A DNA stretch of 5,196 nt from Oscillospiraceae bacterium (lineage in GTDB: Bacteria; Bacillota; Clostridia; Oscillospirales; Oscillospiraceae), in assembly GCA_017620315.1 (NCBI GenBank), contig JAFZQQ010000080.1, forward strand, positions 1-5,196, written 5' to 3'. Positions 1-5,196 of the stretch are shown piece after piece. A program made the position numbers and the translations under genes. How positions within the stretch are numbered: position 1 is the stretch's first letter; every line of letters starts with the position of its first letter. Under the pieces are notes generated by a model, which searched no databases, was not told where the DNA came from, and was given only the letters and a program-made list of their open reading frames with translations.

Positions 1-529
1 CACGCACGATCAGGTCGAGGCTATGACCCTCGGCGACCGCATCGTCATCATGCGCGACGGATATATCCAGCAGATCGGCACCCCGCAGGAGGTGTTCAAC
101 CACCCGAAGAACCTGTTCGTCGCGGGCTTTATCGGCACGCCGCAGATGAACTTCTTCCCGAACGCGAAGCTCGAGCGCGAGGGCGACGCCTACACCGTCG
201 AGATCCTCGGCCACAAGCTCACGCTCACTGACGAGCAGAGCAAGGCGCTCGCCGCGAAGGGCACGCTCGCCAAGGACGTCGTCGCGGGCGTCCGTCCGGT
301 GCACATCACATTGGGCGAGAGCGGCATCGAGGCGAAGGTCGACGTCAGCGAGATGATGGGTTCCGAGATGCACCTGCACATGAACGCAGGCGGACAGGAC
401 GTCGTCGCAGTCGTCCCGACCACCGAGCTCGACGGCAAGAACGTCAGCGGCGGCAGCGATATCAAGTTCACCTTCCTGCCCAAGCTCATCCACCTCTTTG
501 ACAAGACCACCGAGGAAAACCTTCTGTAA
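1..529 (+). CDS. Sugar ABC transporter ATP-binding protein, UgpC/MsmX/MalK type (3' part only)
   Basis: This is the C-terminal part of a cytoplasmic ABC ATPase that powers a binding-protein-dependent importer of sugars or similar solutes. The reading frame is open from base 2, so the gene starts upstream and about 175 codons are visible. The first residues, [14 protein letters not shown], are the H-loop (switch histidine encoded at 5-7) that ends the nucleotide-binding domain. They are followed by the family-typical [11 protein letters not shown] and [10 protein letters not shown] stretches leading into the regulatory domain. The rest is the MalK-type TOBE/OB-fold region, including GVRPVHI (relatives usually have a Glu where this has Val) and a GSEMHLHM segment. 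Walker A, the signature motif and Walker B lie outside the window. The substrate cannot be told: such ATPases often serve several sugar importers, and UgpC (glycerol-3-phosphate) and MsmX (multi-sugar) labels are both plausible. A strong terminator 14 bases after the stop suggests it is last in its transcript. Confidence 0.93.
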   Translation, partial: THDQVEAMTLGDRIVIMRDGYIQQIGTPQEVFNHPKNLFVAGFIGTPQMNFFPNAKLEREGDAYTVEILGHKLTLTDEQSKALAAKGTLAKDVVAGVRPVHITLGESGIEAKVDVSEMMGSEMHLHMNAGGQDVVAVVPTTELDGKNVSGGSDIKFTFLPKLIHLFDKTTEENLL

Positions 530-542
530 GCTCATTGTTTTT

Positions 543-577
543 ACTCTCCCCGCGCTTTCGCGCGGGGAGAGTTTTTT
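543..577 (+). terminator. Strong intrinsic terminator after the ABC ATPase gene
   Basis: A perfect 13-bp stem (ACTCTCCCCGCGC at 543-555 pairing with 560-572) has a 4-base TTTC loop and is followed at once by a run of T to 577. It lies 13 bases after the TAA at 527-529. Stem strength and U-tract are textbook for Rho-independent termination on the + strand. Confidence 0.95.
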
Positions 578-600
578 CATTATGCGGCTTTTCCGCAAGA

Positions 601-660
601 TTTCGCGTCCTCCGGGCGCGCGGGAGAGTGTTTCACGCCCTCCGGGCACGGGGACGGGGA
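601..660. repeat. Two degenerate 30-bp tandem units in the intergenic region
   Basis: Bases 601-630 and 631-660 begin with near-identical 20-mers containing CCTCCGGGC. By direct comparison 17 of the first 20 positions match, while the last 10 bases of each unit have drifted. The exact 30-base offset argues for a tandem duplication. A small hairpin (TGCGG 583-587 with CCGCA 593-597) sits just before. No coding role is seen. It may be part of a dispersed intergenic repeat, but that cannot be tested within one window. Confidence 0.5.
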
Positions 661-668
661 AACGGTTC

Positions 669-717
669 CTGAAACCAGTTTTTTCCTTTTGGCTCAAAAG
701 GAAAAAACCGTTTTCAG
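669..717. repeat. Long intergenic hairpin with A/T-rich arms, not a canonical terminator
   Basis: Bases 678-691 pair perfectly with 695-708 (14 bp, loop GCT at 692-694). After a 3x3 internal loop, CTGAAA at 669-674 pairs with TTTCAG at 712-717, giving about 20 bp in total. No T-run follows the stem on either strand, so intrinsic termination is unlikely. Competing pairings exist: AACGGTT 661-667 with AACCGTT 706-712, and GTTTTC 710-715 with GAAAAC 732-737. It could be a dispersed palindromic element, an mRNA-processing site or a relic of a mobile element. It lies beyond the upstream terminator and well before the downstream promoter, so transcription of it is uncertain. Confidence 0.6.
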
Positions 718-808
718 ACTTCCAAAAAAAGGAAAACATTGCCGCGCTGACGGATAGTGCCTCAAAAGCCGGACCGGCGCAACAAGTTTGAATACGCCTC
801 CGCCCGCT

Positions 809-885
809 TGCCGCTTGCGCTGCGGCGGTGCGCGCCGCAGCCTGCGTTCCCCGCAGCAGCGGCGCCTAAACCCCAGCAAGCGGCA
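809..885. repeat. G+C-rich branched fold (closing stem enclosing two hairpins)
   Basis: TGCCGCTTG at 809-817 pairs perfectly with CAAGCGGCA at 877-885. Inside it sit a perfect 9-bp hairpin (GCTGCGGCG 819-827 with CGCCGCAGC 833-841, loop of 5) and a short one (TGCG 843-846 with CGCA 852-855). The result is a multibranch, cloverleaf-like fold. No tRNA signatures are present and no open frame here resembles a protein. It may be a structured intergenic repeat or a structured RNA. G+C-rich DNA makes chance stems common, so only the nested arrangement is notable. Confidence 0.4.
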
Positions 886-954
886 GCTGTGCCGCACAAG
901 GCGCGGCCACCGGGGCAATGGGTCGTTATTCATGTCATTTTATCCCTTTATGGC

Positions 955-983
955 TTGAATTTCTCGCATTTGTGTGCTAATAT
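955..983 (+). promoter_or_regulatory. SigA-type promoter with extended -10, upstream of the repeat-protein gene
   Basis: TTGAAT (955-960) and TAATAT (978-983) are separated by exactly 17 bases. TGC directly before the -10 (975-977) gives an extended -10 element. The predicted start is about base 990, the first base of the large inverted repeat. A 9-bp dyad (ATTTGTGTG 968-976 and CACACAAAT 992-1000, 15 bases apart) straddles the -10 and could be an operator. Confidence 0.75.
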
Positions 984-989
984 GGCCTT

Positions 990-1163
990 GCCACACAAAT
1001 CTGAATCATTTTACCACATCGAGAATGTGTTTTTACCTTCCGGTAAAAATGCACTCTCTGCTTGGCATTCTCGATGTGGTGTCAGGGATTTGTGTGGCAG
1101 CAAATGGAGCTGTGCGTTTTTCGGTGTGCGGCTTCGTTTGACGCCGCACACTTTTTTATTTTT
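990..1163 (+). ncRNA. Structured leader RNA or small RNA of about 170 nt, unassigned family
   Basis: From the predicted +1, GCCACACAAATC (990-1001) pairs perfectly with 1087-1098, and the 15 bases 1013-1027 pair perfectly with 1066-1080. An asymmetric internal loop separates them (11 nt on the left, 6 on the right, where CTGA 1001-1004 could alternatively pair with TCAG 1082-1085). The apical region holds another hairpin (TTTTTACC 1030-1037 with GGTAAAAA 1042-1049, loop TTCC) plus an unpaired 1051-1065 side. The unit ends in an intrinsic terminator whose U-tract touches the ribosome binding site of the next gene. Two readings fit: a cis-acting attenuator or riboswitch-like leader controlling the repeat-protein gene, or an independent small RNA with read-through into that gene. 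I do not recognise T-box, 6S or any common riboswitch core. The structure is seen directly; the function is inferred. Confidence 0.6.
1123..1163 (+). terminator. Intrinsic terminator inside the leader, immediately before the RBS
   Basis: GTGTGCGGC (1124-1132) pairs perfectly with GCCGCACAC (1143-1151), with a possible G-T pair extending the base and a 10-base loop. It is followed by six T, an A and five T (1152-1163). It ends one base before the GGGAGG ribosome binding site, so transcription of the gene at 1179 must pass through it. The TGTGCG at 1111-1116 could compete with the upstream arm for the downstream arm, but no convincing antiterminator was found. Confidence 0.8.
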
Positions 1164-1169
1164 GGGAGG
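1164..1169 (+). promoter_or_regulatory. Ribosome binding site of the leucine-rich-repeat gene
   Basis: GGGAGG lies 9 bases before the ATG at 1179, which supports this start. It touches the U-tract of the leader terminator. Confidence 0.85.
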
Positions 1170-1178
1170 TAAAGAGAA

Positions 1179-3572
1179 ATGGTCAAGCGGATTTCGGGCG
1201 TGCTTCTGGCACTGGTTCTGTGCCTGAGCCTGCTGCCCGGGCAGGCGAAGGCGGCGACGCAAATAGCGAGCGGAAACTGCGGAACCATTTGGGGGTTATA
1301 TGACGACGGTTTACTGAGGCTCGGTTATAGTTATGATTTGACTTCTACGAATAGCTATAAGTCCGGACAGAGTCCGTTTTACGCCTACCGTGACAAAATC
1401 AAACGGGTTGAGCTTCAAAATATATATAATATAGGAGCCTACCTGTTCGAAGGCTGTGAATGGATGACAAGCGTAAGCTGGGACGACACGCTTAAGACGA
1501 TTGGAAACAACGCGTTTGACGGCTGCATAAATCTCTCCGGGACTCTGACCTTTGGAGGCAATGCAAAGTGGGTCGGAAGCTGTTCATTTCGCAATTGCAA
1601 AAGTCTGACAGGCCTGGTCCTCTCAGATAATTTTAATGAAATCAATCATGATGCGTTCTTCGGCTGCTCCTCCCTCGCGAGCGTTTCCATCGGCAGCGGG
1701 CTGTCCACGCTTGGAAACTACGCCTTCGGCGGATGTACCAGTCTTACCTCGCTGACCGTTTCCGAGTACAACGTAAACTTTAAGAGCGTGGACAATGTCA
1801 TCTTCAACGCCGCGGGCAATGAGCTGCTGGTATGCGCGGGCGGCAAATCGGGGCGGTATACCGTCCCGTCGGCTGTGGATACCATCCATCATGGCGCGTT
1901 TTACGGCTGCGATAAGCTGACGGGCGTCATGCTCCCCGGCAGCGTGACGAGCTTAGGCACGCAATCCTTCGACGGCTGTTCTGCAATGGTCAGCATGACG
2001 ATCCCCAGCGGTGTGACCAGCATAGCAAACGGAACGTTCCAAAACTGCTCCTCGCTGGCAAACCTGACGATCCCCAGCGGCATGAAGGAGATCGGAGAGT
2101 ATGCGTTCCGCGGCTGCAATTCGCTTGCGAGCGTAACGATCCCCAGCGGCGTGACAAGCATCGGCGCAAACGCCTTTGAGCGCTGCACCGGACTTGTGAG
2201 CGTAACGGTCCCCGCGGGCGCCGACATTGACGCGACCGCGTTTGACGGCTGCGCGGGTCTTGCGGAGGTAACGATCTCCGGCGAAGGCAACATGCCAAAC
2301 TATGTGCAGGACGACCCCGGCTGCACAAGTCCGTACTACGCCGTCCGCGACAGTCTGCAAACCGTGAAGTTCGGCAGCGGTGTGACGAGCATCGGCAATT
2401 ACGCATTTTACAGCTGCTCGGGACTGACGGCCGTCACCGTTCCGAACAATGTGGAAAGCATCGGTTATCGGGCGTTCGCAAGCTGCGGCAAGCTCGCGAG
2501 CGTCTCGATCGGCAACGGAACGACCGGCGTCAGCACCAGCGCGTTCGAGGGCTGTAAAAAGCTGACGAAGCTCACAGTCTCGTCGGGCAACAACGAATAT
2601 CTCAGCGTTGACAACGTGTTGTTCAATAAGACCGGTAAAATACTGTTTCTCTGCCCCGAGGGCAAAACGGGCGCGTATACGGTGCCCGACACGGTGCGAA
2701 CGATCGGTACGGAAGCATTTTCCGGCTGCACCGGGCTGACGGGCGTCAGCATCCCGAGCAGCGTGTTGAACATCAGCAGCGGCGCGTTCCGGGGCTGCAC
2801 GGGGCTGGGGAGCATTTCCTTCCCCGTAAAGCTGACCACCGTGGAAAGCGAGACCTTCTCCGGCTGCACCGGGCTGACCTCCGTCACGATCCCGGACACT
2901 GTGACAAGCATCGGCGACTGCGCGTTTCAGGGCTGCACCGGACTTGCGCGCGCAGTCATTCCCGCGGGCGCGACCGTCAGCAGCACAGCGTTCGAAGGCT
3001 GTGAAAAGCTTTCGAGTCTCGTCATCAACGGCACAGGTGCAATGGCGGACTACAACAGCAGTCCGTTCCATAGCATCCCCCTGCGCTCCGTGACCTTCCA
3101 AAGCGGCGTGACCTCAGTCGGCAGCAACGCGTTTTACGGCTGTGAAAAGCTGGACGAGCTGACCCTCACCTCAAGCATCACTCGCATCGGGACCGACGCC
3201 TTCTCCGGCTGCTACAACCTCTATGACGTCTACTTTCTTGGCACCAGGGCACAGTGGGAGCAGATCTCCGGCACGGACCAGCTCCAACGCGCGGAGATCA
3301 CCTATGTGACGAAATATTCCCTGACCGGCAGCTTTGAGAAGAACAAGCTTGTCGCCAAGATCACGATCCCCTCCGGCAGTGCAACGCTTGCGGCTGCATG
3401 CTATGACGACAGCGGCAGGCTCGTAAGCGTCCGGACGATATCCGTGAAGACCTGCATCAATTCGGATATCAGCACCGGCCTCGCGGTGACCCCCGGCTAT
3501 ACCTACAAACTCATGCTGCTCGACCGCAAAACGAATGTCCCGCTCTGCAAGGCGTGGAGCAAAAAAGCATGA
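1179..3572 (+). CDS. Secreted BspA-type leucine-rich-repeat protein (LRR_5 family)
   Basis: This 797-residue protein has a clear signal peptide: MVKR, a hydrophobic core at about 7-20, and cleavage near AKA at 23-25. Residues 27-85 resemble the usual N-terminal cap of the family (GNCGTIWGLYDDGLLRL, then SPFYAYRDKIKRV). About 21 repeats follow to residue 678. Each carries an AFxGC-like core after an IPSGVTSIG-like strand, with a strict 23-residue period over long stretches (cores at 239, 262, 285, 308, 331 and at 512, 535, 558, 581). Two SVDNVxFN...YTVP inserts (203 and 476) and two GxGxM...Y linkers (368 and 618) are also family-typical. YFLGTRAQWEQI (686-697) caps the array, followed by a roughly 90-residue beta-rich C-terminal domain. 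No sortase motif, membrane anchor or SLH repeat is visible, so release or non-covalent wall binding is likely. Known relatives act in adhesion and host binding; the ligand here is unknown. The start is supported by GGGAGG and the signal peptide. Confidence 0.93.
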   Translation: MVKRISGVLLALVLCLSLLPGQAKAATQIASGNCGTIWGLYDDGLLRLGYSYDLTSTNSYKSGQSPFYAYRDKIKRVELQNIYNIGAYLFEGCEWMTSVSWDDTLKTIGNNAFDGCINLSGTLTFGGNAKWVGSCSFRNCKSLTGLVLSDNFNEINHDAFFGCSSLASVSIGSGLSTLGNYAFGGCTSLTSLTVSEYNVNFKSVDNVIFNAAGNELLVCAGGKSGRYTVPSAVDTIHHGAFYGCDKLTGVMLPGSVTSLGTQSFDGCSAMVSMTIPSGVTSIANGTFQNCSSLANLTIPSGMKEIGEYAFRGCNSLASVTIPSGVTSIGANAFERCTGLVSVTVPAGADIDATAFDGCAGLAEVTISGEGNMPNYVQDDPGCTSPYYAVRDSLQTVKFGSGVTSIGNYAFYSCSGLTAVTVPNNVESIGYRAFASCGKLASVSIGNGTTGVSTSAFEGCKKLTKLTVSSGNNEYLSVDNVLFNKTGKILFLCPEGKTGAYTVPDTVRTIGTEAFSGCTGLTGVSIPSSVLNISSGAFRGCTGLGSISFPVKLTTVESETFSGCTGLTSVTIPDTVTSIGDCAFQGCTGLARAVIPAGATVSSTAFEGCEKLSSLVINGTGAMADYNSSPFHSIPLRSVTFQSGVTSVGSNAFYGCEKLDELTLTSSITRIGTDAFSGCYNLYDVYFLGTRAQWEQISGTDQLQRAEITYVTKYSLTGSFEKNKLVAKITIPSGSATLAAACYDDSGRLVSVRTISVKTCINSDISTGLAVTPGYTYKLMLLDRKTNVPLCKAWSKKA
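1785..2486 (+). repeat. Internal duplication in the LRR gene, copy A
   Basis: Encodes residues 203-436: an SVDNV insert, five 23-residue repeats, a 22-residue repeat (PAGADIDATAFDGC), a GEGNM linker and two further repeats. Within it the DNA is itself tandem: ACGATCCCCAGCGG recurs at 1998, 2067 and 2136, exactly 69 bases apart, with a diverged fourth copy in register at 2205. Confidence 0.7.
2604..3212 (+). repeat. Internal duplication in the LRR gene, copy B (one repeat shorter)
   Basis: Encodes residues 476-678 with the same order of elements as copy A. The offset from copy A is 273 residues for the SVDNV insert and the first four repeats. It then drops to 250 (exactly one 23-residue repeat fewer) for the PAGA repeat and GTGAM linker, and to 242 after a shorter linker. 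Confidence 0.7.
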
Positions 3573-3586
3573 CCGCTTAACTAATG

Positions 3587-3618
3587 CGAAACCCCCGTGC
3601 CGCGGCACGGGGGATTCG
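3587..3618. terminator. Perfect palindromic hairpin between convergent genes, likely bidirectional terminator
   Basis: Bases 3592-3613 form a perfect 22-bp palindrome (CCCCCGTGCCG and its complement). After an A-A mismatch, CGAA (3587-3590) pairs with TTCG (3615-3618). It fills the 47-bp gap between the stop codons at 3572 and 3620. The flanking T-tracts are short on both strands, so it may act as a shared but imperfect terminator or as an RNA-stabilising 3' end. Confidence 0.7.
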
Positions 3619-3619
3619 A

Positions 3620-5161
3620 TTATTTGGATTCTTTTGTTTCTTCTTTGGCTTTTGCGTCTTTTTCGTCCTTCTTTTCTTCCCGGCAGCGGCCGTACATTTT
3701 GGTGATGTCAAATATCTTCTTCGCAAGCTTTTTGTCCGCCTCACCGGGGAGCATGCGCCACTCCCAGTTGCCGCCGAGCTTGCCGGGGGTGTTCATGCGG
3801 CAGTATTTGCCAAGCTCGAGATAATCCTGCATCTGCGCGACAAAGAGCTTCGCCACCGAGCTCATGCCGCCGCGGATGACGCCGTAGTTGAAGCCCTCCT
3901 CCTCGTTGATCCCGAGGTACTTCTTCGCGAAGGCAAGCTCCTTCTCGTCGCCCTCCTCGCGCCAGAGCGCAAGCGGCGCGTTGTCGTGCGTGCCGGTGTA
4001 GCAGATGCAGTTTTCCTTGTAAAAGTGGGGCAGATAGTCGCTCGGCTCGTTGGGGTTGAAGGCGAATTCCAGCACCTTCATGCCCGGAAGCTTCGAGTCC
4101 GCAAGCATCTGCGCGACCTCCGGCGTGGGATAGCCAAGGTCCTCGGCGATAAATTCAAGGTTGTGGAACCAGCCCGTCAGCGCGCCGACGAGCCGCATGC
4201 CCGGCCCCTTGACCCACTCGCCCTTGCGCGCGGTCTTTTCGCCGTAGGGCACCGCCCAAAAGCTCTCGAAGCCGCGGAAGTGGTCGATGCGGATCACATC
4301 GTAGAGCTTTTCCGCGCCGCCGATGCGGCGTATCCACCAGCCGAAGCCGTCACGCTCCATCGCCTTGTAGTCGTACAGCGGGTTGCCCCAAAGCTGGCCG
4401 TCCTCGCTGAAATAATCCGGCGGGACGCCCGAGACCTCGGTGGGCACACGGCGCTCGTCCAGCAGGAACATCTCCGGCTCCGCCCACACGTCCGCGGAGT
4501 CCATGGCAACGTAGATCGGAAGATCGCCGATGATGCGGATGCCGAGGCCGTTGATGTACTCCTTCAGCTCCGTCCACTGCTTATAAAACAGGTATTGGAC
4601 ATAGACGAAAAACTCGACGTCGTCCTTCAGCTCCGCGGCGTATTTCTCGACCGCCCTGCTCTCGTGCATGCGGATGTCCTCGTCGGGCCACTCGCTCCAC
4701 GCAGCCATGCCAAAGTGCTGCTTGAGCGCCATAAACAGCGCGTAGTTGGGCAGCCAGAGCTTGTTCTGCTCCTCAAAGGCGCGCACCTTCTCGCGGTCGC
4801 GCTCCCAGCCGCGCTCCTTCGCCTTTTGCAGAAGGACGATGCGGCTTTCGAAGATCCTGCCGTAGTCCACATAGCGGGGGTTCTCGCCCCAATTGTACGA
4901 CTCGACCTCCTTCTTTGTCAGAAGCTCATCCTTTACGAGCAGCTCAAGGTCGATGAAATAGGGGTTGCCCGCATAGGTCGAAAAGCTCTGGTACGGCGAG
5001 TCGCCGTAGCTTGTCGGGCCGAGCGGCAGCAGCTGCCAGTATTTCTGCCCCGCCGCCTTGAGAAAGTCGGCGTAGTCGTATGCCGCCTTGCCGAACGTGC
5101 CAATGCCGTACGGCGAGGGGAGTGAGGATATCGGCATCAGAATGCCGCTTGAACGTTCCAT
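3620..5161 (-). CDS. malQ: 4-alpha-glucanotransferase (amylomaltase), glycoside hydrolase family 77
   Basis: MalQ is a cytoplasmic enzyme that moves alpha-1,4-glucan segments between maltodextrins, releasing glucose and making longer chains for phosphorylase. It works in maltose, starch and glycogen metabolism. The 513-residue product begins with the family-typical SSGILMPISSLPSPYGIG and has GNPYFIDL (65-72), the substrate-loop region GVPPDYFSEDGQLWGNPLY (245-263), the nucleophile Asp293 in RIDHFRGF, the acid/base Glu340 in FIAEDLG, and the third acid Asp393 in THDNAP. NTPG (457-460) and NWEWRM (465-470) follow near the end. All catalytic residues are intact and the length is normal for bacterial type enzymes. 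The last 19 residues (495-513) are an unusual tail with 15 charged Lys/Glu/Asp residues. The start is fixed by conservation and by an in-frame TGA three codons upstream (5168-5170). It is convergent with the repeat-protein gene; no promoter is visible in the 35 bases upstream. Confidence 0.97.
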   Translation of the reverse strand: MERSSGILMPISSLPSPYGIGTFGKAAYDYADFLKAAGQKYWQLLPLGPTSYGDSPYQSFSTYAGNPYFIDLELLVKDELLTKKEVESYNWGENPRYVDYGRIFESRIVLLQKAKERGWERDREKVRAFEEQNKLWLPNYALFMALKQHFGMAAWSEWPDEDIRMHESRAVEKYAAELKDDVEFFVYVQYLFYKQWTELKEYINGLGIRIIGDLPIYVAMDSADVWAEPEMFLLDERRVPTEVSGVPPDYFSEDGQLWGNPLYDYKAMERDGFGWWIRRIGGAEKLYDVIRIDHFRGFESFWAVPYGEKTARKGEWVKGPGMRLVGALTGWFHNLEFIAEDLGYPTPEVAQMLADSKLPGMKVLEFAFNPNEPSDYLPHFYKENCICYTGTHDNAPLALWREEGDEKELAFAKKYLGINEEEGFNYGVIRGGMSSVAKLFVAQMQDYLELGKYCRMNTPGKLGGNWEWRMLPGEADKKLAKKIFDITKMYGRCREEKKDEKDAKAKEETKESK

Positions 5162-5174
5162 ATTATGTCAACTG

Positions 5175-5180
5175 CCTTCC
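5175..5180 (-). promoter_or_regulatory. Probable ribosome binding site of malQ, wide spacing
   Basis: On the minus strand GGAAGG lies 13 bases before the malQ ATG, longer than usual. No better Shine-Dalgarno sequence is closer, and the conserved N-terminus excludes an upstream start. TTGACA next to the start (5167-5172, minus strand) resembles a -35 but would put a -10 inside the gene, so it is not called a promoter. Confidence 0.55.
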
Positions 5181-5196
5181 ATATTTTGTTTGTCCC

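Noticed and set aside
694..933. A 79-codon open frame on the - strand in the intergenic region
   Set aside because: The Arg/Pro-rich product mirrors G+C-rich palindromic DNA and has no recognisable motif.
990..1098. MITE or insertion-sequence relic with 12-bp terminal inverted repeats
   Set aside because: No flanking target-site duplication is visible, and the left end coincides exactly with the predicted transcription start, which fits an RNA stem better. A genome-wide copy search could reopen this.
990..1160. 6S RNA as an explanation of the structured leader
   Set aside because: Length and rod shape are loosely similar, but the 5' and 3' ends do not close on each other and no clear large central bubble is present. 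The terminator is also tied to the next gene's RBS.
1104..1172. A 22-codon leader-peptide-like frame overlapping the leader terminator and ending just after the LRR gene RBS
   Set aside because: Translation through it could in principle open the terminator, but no well-spaced Shine-Dalgarno sequence precedes the ATG. Its Phe richness (five of 22) comes largely from the T-tract itself, so chance is the better explanation.
757..1227. A 156-codon open frame through the intergenic region
   Set aside because: It runs across the branched fold, the promoter, the leader hairpin and the start of the LRR gene. The composition is incoherent and no RBS was seen.
1953..3101. A 382-codon open frame on the - strand inside the LRR gene
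   Set aside because: Its repetitive Ala/Arg-rich product is the reverse-strand shadow of the 69-bp repeats; there is no RBS or recognisable domain.
3584..5125. A 513-codon open frame on the + strand opposite malQ
   Set aside because: It is antisense to a fully conserved GH77 gene. The product is an Ala/Val/Leu/Arg-rich string with no domain, as expected from the reverse of G+C-biased codons.
1..5161. A maltodextrin operon linking the ABC ATPase and malQ
   Set aside because: The genes are on opposite strands, separated by an independent promoter and two or three terminators. Only a loose functional neighbourhood can be claimed.

Overview
The window looks like a piece of a moderately G+C-rich Clostridia chromosome, probably an Oscillospiraceae-like gut Firmicute. 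This is inferred from three things seen together: a UgpC/MsmX/MalK-type sugar-ABC ATPase, a secreted BspA-type leucine-rich-repeat protein, and strong Gram-positive-style Shine-Dalgarno and SigA signals. No rRNA, tRNA, CRISPR array, transposase or phage gene was seen.

Layout. (1) Bases 1-529 are the 3' end of an ABC-transporter ATPase gene (+), closed by a very strong intrinsic terminator at 543-577. (2) Bases 578-1178 are a 600-bp stretch with no convincing protein gene but dense structure. It holds two degenerate 30-bp tandem units, a long A/T-armed hairpin, a G+C-rich branched fold, and then a good extended -10 SigA-type promoter (955-983). The predicted +1 of that promoter falls on the first base of a 109-nt interrupted inverted repeat. 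A second intrinsic terminator follows, and its U-tract abuts the ribosome binding site of the next gene. This reads as a regulated leader or a small RNA of about 170 nt. (3) Bases 1179-3572 (+) encode a 797-residue secreted protein with 21 visible BspA-type repeats. It contains an internal duplication in which the second copy has lost exactly one 23-residue repeat. (4) A perfect 22-bp G+C-rich palindrome sits in the 47-bp gap between convergent genes. (5) Bases 3620-5161 (-) encode a full-length 4-alpha-glucanotransferase (MalQ, GH77) with all three catalytic acids and an unusual charged C-terminal tail.

How the parts relate. The ABC ATPase (energising uptake of an oligosaccharide or similar solute) and MalQ (intracellular alpha-1,4-glucan disproportionation) both fit starch or maltodextrin use. 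They are on opposite strands and separated by the repeat-protein gene, so one operon is excluded. The repeat protein has its own promoter/leader and is probably an independent surface or secreted factor. The most interesting item is the structured promoter-hairpin-terminator unit at 955-1163. I could not assign it to a known RNA family by eye.
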